Shown piece after piece: positions 1 through 6,655 of a stretch of 23,979 nucleotides of DNA. A program made the position numbers and the translations under genes. The DNA lies in NCBI GenBank assembly GCA_964552055.1, contig CAZKFL010000034.1:1-23979 (forward strand), in the 5' to 3' direction. The DNA comes from VGMD01 sp964552055 (GTDB lineage Bacteria > Chlamydiota > Chlamydiia > Chlamydiales > 2-12-FULL-49-11). The first letter of the stretch is position 1, and every line of letters begins with the position of its first letter. The notes under the pieces were generated by a model. That model saw only the letters and a list, made by a program, of their open reading frames with translations. It had not been told where the DNA came from and searched no databases.

Positions 1-8
1 ATCTGGGC

Positions 9-54
9 ATTTCTAACTTGAAAATTCCCAATTTTTGAACCCCTCTCAGTATAG
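9..54 (-). repeat. End of a MITE-like element (left-type terminal repeat)
   Basis: These 46 bases match, in reverse complement and without gaps, the left terminal repeat of the complete element at 19441-19486, at about 40 of 46 positions by eye. They end in the same CTCAGTATA motif. The rest of the element would lie before the window start, so it is not known whether this is a complete copy or a remnant. Confidence 0.7.
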
Positions 55-90
55 AGAAGTTTGTTTGCATTTTAAGTAAAAGGAGAATTC

Positions 91-300
91 ATGAAAAGAA
101 ATATTGGAACAAGAGATCGAGTCATTCGCTTAAGCATTGCATTAGCATTATTTGCATATGCATTTTGGCAATCCAGCTGGATTGCATTCGGTGCAGGAGT
201 ATTTACCCTTCTAGAATCGGTATTCAGTTGGTGTATATTTTACCAATTGATCGGAAAATCGAGTTGTCCTATCAAGACTAAAAGGCCGCGCCAAAAATAA
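91..300 (+). CDS. Small membrane protein, DUF2892/YgaP-like
   Basis: A 69-residue protein opening MKRNIGTRDRVIR followed by two hydrophobic stretches (about residues 13-33 and 34-54) and a basic C-terminal tail. The arrangement, with 'N-x-G-x-x-D-R-x-x-R' leading into two membrane segments and a 'GxCP'-like end (here SSCP at 57-60), is that of the DUF2892 inner-membrane family, which often sits with rhodanese or sulfur-handling genes. Its biochemical role is unknown. The start is supported by a strong ribosome-binding site (AAGGAG, 81-86). It converges with the minus-strand protease-like gene, with only 8 bases between the stops. Family assignment is by motif memory. Confidence 0.75.
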   Translation: MKRNIGTRDRVIRLSIALALFAYAFWQSSWIAFGAGVFTLLESVFSWCIFYQLIGKSSCPIKTKRPRQK

Positions 301-308
301 GCAGCTTC

Positions 309-1334
309 TTAGGAGTTTTCTATTACTTCCAGGAATTGAAACTCTTCATATCGAAAGCAATGTTTAGTATGGACATAGGCTACAACATGCTTGTTAAATA
401 ATTCTTTGGGGATAGTTGTAAGGTCAGTTCTAAATTGATTATCCATAATGTATTGGTTGCTAAAATTAAGATAAAAAAAGTGCCCTACTGAATTATTTGC
501 GCCAATTAAAAAAATGATCCCTTCTGCGTATTTTTTGCTCTGGAGTAATCGATATAAGAAATGGATCGATATTCTACGTGATTCTAGAACTGTGACGGGG
601 GTGTGATTTCGCTGAAGTTTTGGGAATGTTGAGTAGCCTGTAAAATGGTTTTTTAGGATCGAGAATTTAACATTAATAGCATGCCATCCTTGCCAAAAGC
701 GAAGCTTAAATCTAGTTGGTTCTGTGTGAGTAATAGCTGCGCAGGCAAATCCAAAGCATGTTCCTGATTCAAACCCTTGAGATTCGTTTTCAATAATATT
801 ATCCAGGTTTACGTTCTCTAATCTTTCAAGCTCTAGTTGATTTCTAATTTTGTATTTGATGTGACTAATTTCAATTGGAAAATGAAGCGCGCATAGATAG
901 AAAATTCTTTGCGAGATTCTAGCCGTTGTATGAGTCACTAAATCAATGGTAATTTTGCGCTCAGATAAAGAGAGAAATGGTTTCTCGCAAAAATATTCTA
1001 ATAATTGATACTGTGTCCTTGAAGGAGATTTGATGATAAAATCGCATATAGACCGAATGCTATTTGGATGTATGCGTGGTCTAATGTAATCTATAAAATT
1101 TAAGATATCTATTAGAAAAGCTGGATTGTCTTTTATCCATAAAGCTAGCCTCGTATACAAAAATGGAGTGATATCTTCTGAATGGTATAAGTTGCGCTTA
1201 ATAGAGGTTATAAATAGATCACTTATATGTCTAAAATAATTAATATCATTATTTTGATGGATTGCAAAATCAAAATGAAAAGCCTCAACGTGAGCCCTAC
1301 TAAAAAATACGATTGGATAAAATGGCGCTATCAT
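309..1334 (-). CDS. Candidate papain-like (C58/YopT-like) cysteine protease, probable effector
   Basis: A 341-residue protein with no obvious signal peptide. Residues 1-180 are an unassigned helical-looking region. From about residue 184 there is a pattern like clan CA cysteine proteases: Q186 and G187 ahead of 'GTCFGFACA' with C193, then 'VGHFFYL' with H285, then 'YIMDNQF' with D298-N299. The order Cys, His, Asp-Asn with 13 residues between His and Asp is close to YopT/AvrPphB-type C58 effectors, where a 'GHA...FDPN' arrangement is seen. The start has a good Shine-Dalgarno (AAAGGA, about 6 bases upstream of the ATG). The gene is divergent from the pair at 1576-3700, with a 241-bp AT-rich spacer. 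The open reading frame is certain; the protease call is inference from motif order and spacing. It could be another papain-fold enzyme such as a deubiquitinase or transglutaminase-like protein. Confidence 0.55.
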   Translation of the reverse strand: MIAPFYPIVFFSRAHVEAFHFDFAIHQNNDINYFRHISDLFITSIKRNLYHSEDITPFLYTRLALWIKDNPAFLIDILNFIDYIRPRIHPNSIRSICDFIIKSPSRTQYQLLEYFCEKPFLSLSERKITIDLVTHTTARISQRIFYLCALHFPIEISHIKYKIRNQLELERLENVNLDNIIENESQGFESGTCFGFACAAITHTEPTRFKLRFWQGWHAINVKFSILKNHFTGYSTFPKLQRNHTPVTVLESRRISIHFLYRLLQSKKYAEGIIFLIGANNSVGHFFYLNFSNQYIMDNQFRTDLTTIPKELFNKHVVAYVHTKHCFRYEEFQFLEVIENS

Positions 1335-1458
1335 ATAATTTCCTTTAAACTGTTCGATAAACTTATCATTACTTAATTTTTAATGAAAAATCATATCAAT
1401 AAACAGACCTTTAGTAAAGAGATAGTCTTATTATGAGTTTATGATCGTAGAATTTCTC

Positions 1459-1488
1459 TTGTTATGCTTATTACTATTTTGGTAAAAT
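1459..1488 (+). promoter_or_regulatory. Possible sigma-70-type promoter for the 1576-3700 unit
   Basis: TTGTTA (1459-1464), an 18-base spacer, and TAAAAT (1483-1488) lie about 90 bases before the first start codon. It is the best match seen in the divergent spacer, but the region is AT-rich and chance matches are likely. Confidence 0.3.
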
Positions 1489-1575
1489 CTACTGCAGATC
1501 CCTGAATTTTAATGGGTAGCTCTTAAGTAGATTTTAAAGGGCTGAGATGGGCATTAATCCAAAAGGAGAATAAAT

Positions 1576-1890
1576 ATGTCTTCACCGGCTATTTCTGAAA
1601 TCCAAATAAGTTTTATGAGTCAAGCAGCTATAAGCAGTCCTTATGTTTCGTATACGATTGGCTATTCATACGATCCAGATAATTTAACATTGCTTGAAGA
1701 AAAAATTCTAAGAATGGCGCTTTTGACTAATCGGTGCTCTAAGGATACATCGACTGCTCGGTTTACGGTTTTTTATGCACTTTCCAGTGATCTAACTGCA
1801 CTCAAAATAAGTAATATAAAAGATCTGATAGATAAAGGCTTTGGCACTTCAGAAAAACCTTTATACGCTTTTTTAGAAACTCAACCTTAA
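1576..1890 (+). CDS. Hypothetical protein, first gene of a two-gene unit
   Basis: A 104-residue protein with no signal peptide, membrane segment or motif that I recognise. It is Ser/Ile/Leu rich with a mid-region 'LLEEKILRMALL' that could form an amphipathic helix. The start is supported by a strong ribosome-binding site (AAAAGGAGA, 1561-1569). The next gene begins 16 bases after its stop and has no clear Shine-Dalgarno of its own, so the two are probably co-transcribed and may be translationally coupled. A partner or chaperone role for the downstream protein is possible but is not shown by the sequence. Confidence 0.65.
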   Translation: MSSPAISEIQISFMSQAAISSPYVSYTIGYSYDPDNLTLLEEKILRMALLTNRCSKDTSTARFTVFYALSSDLTALKISNIKDLIDKGFGTSEKPLYAFLETQP

Positions 1891-1906
1891 ATTCCGTTGG
1901 TATAAT

Positions 1907-3700
1907 ATGGATGTTGCATTAAAAGGTTTTATATCAGCTCATTATAACGTAGATCATCTTGCTGAAGAGTCCCGGGTATTTGTTTTAGAGGAATCTGACA
2001 GTGTTTCCTTAAAAATTAATGATTTGTTTGTTTCAAGATTCGCAATTCCTGGAAGTTGCTTGCTTCTAGTAATGGAGCGTGCGTTAAAGGAACTTGATGA
2101 AATACCAGCTTATCGGGAAATTCAGACACCTAACATTTCTATGATTATGGGCTGTGATATTAAATATAGTAAAAAATGGGCAAAAATTCCGCGTCTCATT
2201 TCTGCTTTAGCAGAAAGAATTCATAATGTTTTTTTATATAACCAATGTAATTGGGAACGAGAGCTTATTAAGTATTGGGGCGAAAGCTTTTGTGGAGTAT
2301 CTTTTGAATCAGCAGCGTTACGAATTCAACGATTAGCATTTCGATTAAAGCAATTTGATCTAGATTCCATTTGCTTTTTACAAGAGCGTATTAGAGAAGC
2401 AAGGCACATATATCATTTAACAGAAAAATCTCACTTTAGACGCACGGTGCTTGCCCAGAATATTAATGATTTAAAATCTAAATTAGACGAAAGCATTTGT
2501 GAGAGAAGGCGTATTATTAGAGAAAGTAGCTCTCTTATTGAAGAAAGATATGCGGATAGACGTCTTCTTGCCATAATAGATACCATCAGAAGAGTGAACA
2601 CCTTTGAAAGGTCTTTCCTTTTTTTACCTACACAGTTGTTTAAAAAAGCCTTTCCTTTTTTAAATAGGCTCCCTGGGGTTGCAATATTTAGTCAAAAAAA
2701 TGAACCAGGGTTAGCTGAATATGATTCCATTCCAAGGGCAATTAGTGATCATTATGAAATAATTGCTATGTCTGGTGAGCTTAAGGATTGTAACACATTT
2801 CTTCTTGCAGAGTTTCATTACTGTAGTACGTGTGAAGCTGTAAATCAAATGTTTGTGTCTTCGTTTGCTACTCCAGGTAGTTATCTATTAGTTGAGGGGC
2901 GGAAAGCTTTAGAAAGAGAGGTGCTGGCTCCATATAATAGTGATATTAAAAAAATGGTAAGAAGCACCATTTCATTTGATGATGTTATTGGATGGGATTC
3001 TGAAAATCTATATAGAAATGTTTTTGCTCCCCAAGATGTTGATGATGTTGTATTAATTGTCCATGCTAACCAAGTGAAACGAATTAAAGCTCAATTTTTG
3101 GGTAATAACTATACCTCCCTTCTTAAAGAGCGGGATTTTAATTGGGAAAATGAAATGCTTTTAATTTGTGAGTCGAAATTAGGTGGATATGATACCGACA
3201 ATCAATATGAGTTTATACGGCAAATTGTTCTTAAAGCAAATGAAATAAGGCAATTTACCCTTAAGAAAATCAATCCTATAATACTAGATCTTTTTTGTAA
3301 GGCCCGCTTCAAGGATATGAGAAGTGACAATGAGAAGTTATATAAAAAGCTTCTTTATTACCTAAATAGAAGGCTTGAATTATTGACTAACCACACTGCA
3401 CATGACCTCTTTTTCCCTTCGAGAACATTATCTATGATAGAAAGTATTGATTCTATCCGTATGCGATTGGATGAAACTAGTAGATGTTTTTTAGTAGCTG
3501 GTGCAGCTCATTTAGAAGAAGGTATTGGATGGAACAAGATGTCTTTATTAGAAAAAGCTAGAGAAAGTCTTAAGCCTCTTTATGACTACATTAGAAAGCA
3601 TCCAGGAATTGCTGTCCTTAAGCCAAAAGTGCTACGAGCAGAGTATCTTAAAAACGATTTTGAGTGGACGTATGGAACAGCAGGGACTACAATTGTTTAG
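1907..3700 (+). CDS. Tandemly duplicated TraB/TIKI/EreA-like protein with a degenerate first copy
   Basis: A 597-residue protein made of two related halves. The second half (about 277-575) has features of the EreA/TIKI/TraB group of metal-dependent hydrolase-like proteins: 'LLAEFHYCS' (E302, H304), 'GSYLLVEGRKAL' (E330) and 'FLVAGAAHLEEG' (H535). The first half (about 7-263) aligns segment by segment: 'ISAHY' with 'ISDHY', 'FVLEESDS' with 'LLAEFHYC', 'VSRFAIPGSCLLL' with 'VSSFATPGSYLLV', 'NWERE' with 'NWENE', and 'LPGVAIFSQK' with 'HPGIAVLKPK'. In the first copy the putative active-site histidines are replaced (H304 by D31, and GAAH by LPTQ near 240-243), so only the second copy looks catalytically capable. 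No signal peptide is seen. Family naming is by motif recognition; the internal duplication is visible directly in the sequence. Confidence 0.6.
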   Translation: MDVALKGFISAHYNVDHLAEESRVFVLEESDSVSLKINDLFVSRFAIPGSCLLLVMERALKELDEIPAYREIQTPNISMIMGCDIKYSKKWAKIPRLISALAERIHNVFLYNQCNWERELIKYWGESFCGVSFESAALRIQRLAFRLKQFDLDSICFLQERIREARHIYHLTEKSHFRRTVLAQNINDLKSKLDESICERRRIIRESSSLIEERYADRRLLAIIDTIRRVNTFERSFLFLPTQLFKKAFPFLNRLPGVAIFSQKNEPGLAEYDSIPRAISDHYEIIAMSGELKDCNTFLLAEFHYCSTCEAVNQMFVSSFATPGSYLLVEGRKALEREVLAPYNSDIKKMVRSTISFDDVIGWDSENLYRNVFAPQDVDDVVLIVHANQVKRIKAQFLGNNYTSLLKERDFNWENEMLLICESKLGGYDTDNQYEFIRQIVLKANEIRQFTLKKINPIILDLFCKARFKDMRSDNEKLYKKLLYYLNRRLELLTNHTAHDLFFPSRTLSMIESIDSIRMRLDETSRCFLVAGAAHLEEGIGWNKMSLLEKARESLKPLYDYIRKHPGIAVLKPKVLRAEYLKNDFEWTYGTAGTTIV

Positions 3701-3711
3701 TGTATAGGCTC

Positions 3712-4734
3712 TTAAAAGTAAGCGGTGTAGGATAGCATGAGAGTTATGAAATTTGCGCTATTACGCCCTGTGAGGGGAAACCAGATACCGCCAATAAAAC
3801 CTTGTGTATCTGTAACGTTGTACTCAATTGCTGGTGAAAGGGAAAAGGAATCGCTTGATGGAGCTCCAACTTCTGCCGGTAATCCGAATTCTGTTGTGCC
3901 GTGGCTTCCTGAAAAGCTTGATTTATTAGAAGCTGTATAGACGATATCGGTTGCAATGACCCATCTTTGGTTAAGGCTAAATTCAAGTCCTAAGTCGAGG
4001 TTGAGGGTGTTTCCAACTTTAACATTTCCGTCTGTTCCGTAAGTGCCGCCATAAGCATTAAAATTTGTAACATGAGCTTTATGATCAGCTATTGAATAAC
4101 TTCCAGAAAGGCGAGTAGCGATAGGGTGGAGTTTTAGCCACCAAAAGATTTTGCTGATTGTCAGGCCAAGTGTTGTTTGAAATGCGCCACTTCCCATGGA
4201 GTCAAGACCTAGTTTGCTTGGGTCCAAATTGTTGTGCTTTCCTGTAGGAAAGGATTCGCCAAGAAATAAGCGCATGCTCGGCTGGTAGAGGCCTTCTTTT
4301 GCTAGTTGAAATCCTAAACTAAGGGAGAGATCGTTGAAATTGGAAGCGAATTGATCTGACTGCCATTTAAAAGTAGCCTGTGGAATCAGTGTAATATCAA
4401 GCCAGTTAGTTAATCCTGCCTGAAGCACTATCAAAGGACTAATGACATAGGAATTAGGCGTGCTGACAGAAGTTCTATGTGTATTAAATTGTGCATGATT
4501 AAGAGTTAAGTAAACATAGGGCTGAATATTAAAGTGGCCGGGAGCAACGTTATTTGCAGAGCTTGTGATTAAGGGTCCTGTATACCATGGAATAAACATT
4601 TTTTGTGCAATTTCAAAGTCCTTCTCCGCTTGATTAATTTCGATCTGAATATCTTCTGGAGATTTTAAATCAGGCGTATTTTCTCCAAAAATTAGGGCTA
4701 TCCAAGGCAAGAACAGTAAAATTACTTTCCACAT
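3712..4734 (-). CDS. Outer-membrane beta-barrel protein (porin-like), function unknown
   Basis: A 340-residue protein with a clear signal peptide (MWKVILLFLPWIALIFG then ENTPD). The mature part alternates polar and hydrophobic residues in short strands separated by Gly/Asn/Ser turns, and ends in aromatic 'YTAYF', the C-terminal signature recognised by the BAM complex. This fits an outer-membrane barrel of about 10-14 strands, similar in style to putative transporter/porin proteins of gammaproteobacteria and chlamydiae. Substrate is unknown. The gene converges with 1907-3700 (stops 11 bases apart) and starts only 51 bases from the divergent gene at 4786, so the two share a very short promoter region. 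There is no homology claim beyond topology. Confidence 0.7.
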   Translation of the reverse strand: MWKVILLFLPWIALIFGENTPDLKSPEDIQIEINQAEKDFEIAQKMFIPWYTGPLITSSANNVAPGHFNIQPYVYLTLNHAQFNTHRTSVSTPNSYVISPLIVLQAGLTNWLDITLIPQATFKWQSDQFASNFNDLSLSLGFQLAKEGLYQPSMRLFLGESFPTGKHNNLDPSKLGLDSMGSGAFQTTLGLTISKIFWWLKLHPIATRLSGSYSIADHKAHVTNFNAYGGTYGTDGNVKVGNTLNLDLGLEFSLNQRWVIATDIVYTASNKSSFSGSHGTTEFGLPAEVGAPSSDSFSLSPAIEYNVTDTQGFIGGIWFPLTGRNSANFITLMLSYTAYF

Positions 4735-4785
4735 ATTTTACTATTCTATATAAAAAAATTTAAAGTACAATGGGGAAATTTACAC

Positions 4786-5100
4786 ATGTCTATCTCAGGA
4801 CAAGGCCCACAAGGGCCCACCTACCAAAAAGATTTTCAGGAAAGCATTAATCTTTTTGAGAAAAGTTTTCAAGGGATGCAAACATCTAAATTTGAGCAGC
4901 AGCGCGATCAATATGTTAAAGTAATGAACGAAGCTCTACAGACCATGCAAGAATCTGCAAGTGGGCTTCTTAATGATAAGCTTATTCAGCAAAAGGAAGG
5001 TCTAGCTACAGATCTAAAAGAATATCTCAAAGCTCCTACAAGTGAGCAGCTAGCAAAAATGCAGGAAGATATTACAAAAATAAAAGAGAGTTCGGTATAA
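4786..5100 (+). CDS. Small coiled-coil hypothetical protein
   Basis: A 104-residue, charged, Gln/Lys/Glu-rich protein. After a Gly/Pro/Gln start (MSISGQGPQGP) nearly the whole chain is predicted helical, with heptad-like spacing of Leu, Met and Ile in about 17-100. The size and composition resemble small secreted or chaperone-like proteins of type III systems, but no specific family is recognised. A GGGGA ribosome-binding site (4772-4776) supports this start. It lies upstream of the GT10 gene, whose start is 10 bases after this stop, with a hairpin between them. Confidence 0.6.
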   Translation: MSISGQGPQGPTYQKDFQESINLFEKSFQGMQTSKFEQQRDQYVKVMNEALQTMQESASGLLNDKLIQQKEGLATDLKEYLKAPTSEQLAKMQEDITKIKESSV

Positions 5101-5109
5101 TTCATACCG
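5093..5109 (+). repeat. Short hairpin between stop and next start
   Basis: CGGTAT (5093-5098), loop AATTC, ATACCG (5104-5109): a perfect 6-bp stem that includes the upstream stop codon and ends one base before the ATG at 5111. No U-tract follows, so it is not a standard terminator. The GT10 gene has no Shine-Dalgarno in the usual place, and AGAGAG (5085-5090) lies just before the stem, so folding would bring it close to the ATG. Confidence 0.5.
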
Positions 5110-5110
5110 T

Positions 5111-6088
5111 ATGTATCGCATTTTTTTGTTTTGTTTTGTTGTTTCTTTAAATAGTCTTGAGTTTGTTGTTATTCCTGATTATGAGCCTTATGTAGAGACT
5201 CTTTTTTCGAAAGAGGCGATAACTGAGTATGAAGGTGCATCACTTTGGGACAAGGTCAAGTATCTTCTTAATAAAGAGGGGCATACAATAAGTGCAGGCC
5301 CATCATCTTGTTTGAAGTCGATCAAGAAAGATACAGTTTATCTTATCTGGAATGTCACTAAAGAGAAGTTAGAAAAAATCCCCCCCAAAAATCTCATTTT
5401 ATTGGTTTTTGAGCCGCCATCAGTCTTACCAAATTTACATAAGGATGACTATTTTAATAAATTTTCTAAAGTTCTTACTTGGGAAGATGATCGTATTGAT
5501 GGAAAAAAATATCTAAAATTTAATTATCCCGTTTGCTATCCAATGCTAAAAGATGTAATGCCGTTTGGCGATCGAAAGCTATGTGCAATAATGGCTGCAA
5601 ATAAAAAATCGAAATTCAAGGGTGAGATTTACACCGAAAGAAGAAGAGCTATTCAATACTTTAATCAACATCCTGCCCTATTTGATCTCTATGGCCCTGA
5701 TTGGGAAAAGGAAAAGTTCTCCTCCTATCGTGGAGTGGTCGAAAATAAAATAGAGGTTCTGAAGAAATATAAATTCTCTATTTGTTATGAAAATACTGCC
5801 TGCATGAATGGTTACATCACAGAAAAAATCTTCGACTGCTTCCTTGCAGGAGTCGTTCCCGTCTATCTCGGCGCTCCTAATATTTTAGAAGTAGTACCAG
5901 CCAATTGCTTTATTGATAAAAGAAATTTTCCCTCCTACAAAGAACTGCACAACTATCTTCTCTCAATCACAGAAGACGAATTCAATCTATACCTAGAAAA
6001 TATTAAGCTCTATCTTGCCTCCGAAAAGGCTAGGGCTTATACATGCGACAATTTTGCCCGCCAAATAGCTAGCGCTCTCTTAAAATAG
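5111..6088 (+). CDS. GT10-family fucosyltransferase (alpha-1,3/4-type)
   Basis: A 325-residue glycosyltransferase. The diagnostic GT10 donor-binding motif is at 221-241 (KFSICYENTACMNGYITEK then IF), followed by 'GVVPVYLGAP' (247-256) and 'ANCFIDKRNFPS' (264-275). Upstream, 'LLVFEPPSV' (97-105) matches the acceptor-site region of the family. GT10 enzymes move fucose from GDP-fucose to GlcNAc- or glucose-containing acceptors; bacterial members usually decorate surface glycans or lipopolysaccharide, often with host-like Lewis structures. The first 15 residues are hydrophobic and could be an uncleaved anchor or weak signal peptide. No GDP-fucose synthesis genes are seen here, so the donor must come from elsewhere in the genome or from the host. 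Family assignment is firm; acceptor is unknown. Confidence 0.88.
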   Translation: MYRIFLFCFVVSLNSLEFVVIPDYEPYVETLFSKEAITEYEGASLWDKVKYLLNKEGHTISAGPSSCLKSIKKDTVYLIWNVTKEKLEKIPPKNLILLVFEPPSVLPNLHKDDYFNKFSKVLTWEDDRIDGKKYLKFNYPVCYPMLKDVMPFGDRKLCAIMAANKKSKFKGEIYTERRRAIQYFNQHPALFDLYGPDWEKEKFSSYRGVVENKIEVLKKYKFSICYENTACMNGYITEKIFDCFLAGVVPVYLGAPNILEVVPANCFIDKRNFPSYKELHNYLLSITEDEFNLYLENIKLYLASEKARAYTCDNFARQIASALLK

Positions 6089-6123
6089 GATGTGCCGCGG
6101 AAGAAGCTTGAGAATTAGGAAAA

Positions 6124-6168
6124 GGGGAGAATCGAAAAGAATCAAATTTTTGAAATAGGAGCAGTATA
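6124..6168 (+). repeat. End of a MITE-like element (right-type terminal repeat)
   Basis: This segment, with a GGGGAGAAT start, an ATCAAATTTTTGAAA core and a GGAGCAGTATA end, aligns over about 45 bases with the right end of the element at 19441-19616 and stops at the same GAGCAGTATA boundary. The other end is not recognisable before the GT10 stop, so this is probably a truncated or decayed copy. Confidence 0.55.
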
Positions 6169-6178
6169 AATATTTACT

Positions 6179-6487
6179 ATGGTTATGTCACTAATGTTTT
6201 CCGCCATGGCGCCGTATTATATCTATAAATCATTAAAAAGAGAAAAACTCAGTCAAAAACTTTCAGGAATCACAACTGCAATGATTGTGGTTTTCATTTT
6301 TATTGGCACTCGCCCTCCATTTAATTTAAGATTTGAAGTAGCTTTTGCCTTAGTAGGAATCGGAATTTCGCTTGAGCTTTTCTACTTTGCCTACAAAGAG
6401 AAAAATTCTTTTGCCTGCATAGCTGGTGGCGCTATATTTGTTTTAAGTATTTATTTCTTTCTCTTTAAGTTATTTAACAATTTTTAG
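6179..6487 (+). CDS. Small integral membrane protein, unknown
   Basis: A 102-residue protein with three hydrophobic segments (about 1-17, 32-44 with 52-70, and 78-98) separated by short charged loops (KSLKREKLSQK and YKEKNS). No family is recognised. No convincing Shine-Dalgarno precedes the first ATG (6179); ATG at 6185 or 6197 could also be used. The remnant mobile-element end just upstream (6124-6168) stops 10 bases before the start, so the original 5' region may have been replaced. Coding status rests on frame length and consistent hydrophobic periodicity. Confidence 0.5.
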   Translation: MVMSLMFSAMAPYYIYKSLKREKLSQKLSGITTAMIVVFIFIGTRPPFNLRFEVAFALVGIGISLELFYFAYKEKNSFACIAGGAIFVLSIYFFLFKLFNNF

Positions 6488-6655
6488 AGATAGCTAAGGT
6501 AGTCTTATTTCTAGTTTTTTGCTTGTTGAACGTAAGTTGCTTATTATTAGAGTATAATTAACTAATTCGATTTTTTTTATCTGTCAGTTGAAAAATAGCT
6601 ATAAATATATTCATCAGTATACTAATCCTTAATTGTATGAAATATTGGGATTATT

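Noticed and set aside
1576..3700. Toxin-antitoxin pair
   Set aside because: The second gene is a 597-residue two-domain protein of hydrolase-like type and the first has no DNA-binding pattern; gene spacing alone is not enough.
6614..6635. CAGTATAC as another MITE end before the BTB-LRR gene
   Set aside because: Only the 8-base boundary motif matches; the CCAAATTTTGAAA part of the terminal repeat is absent.
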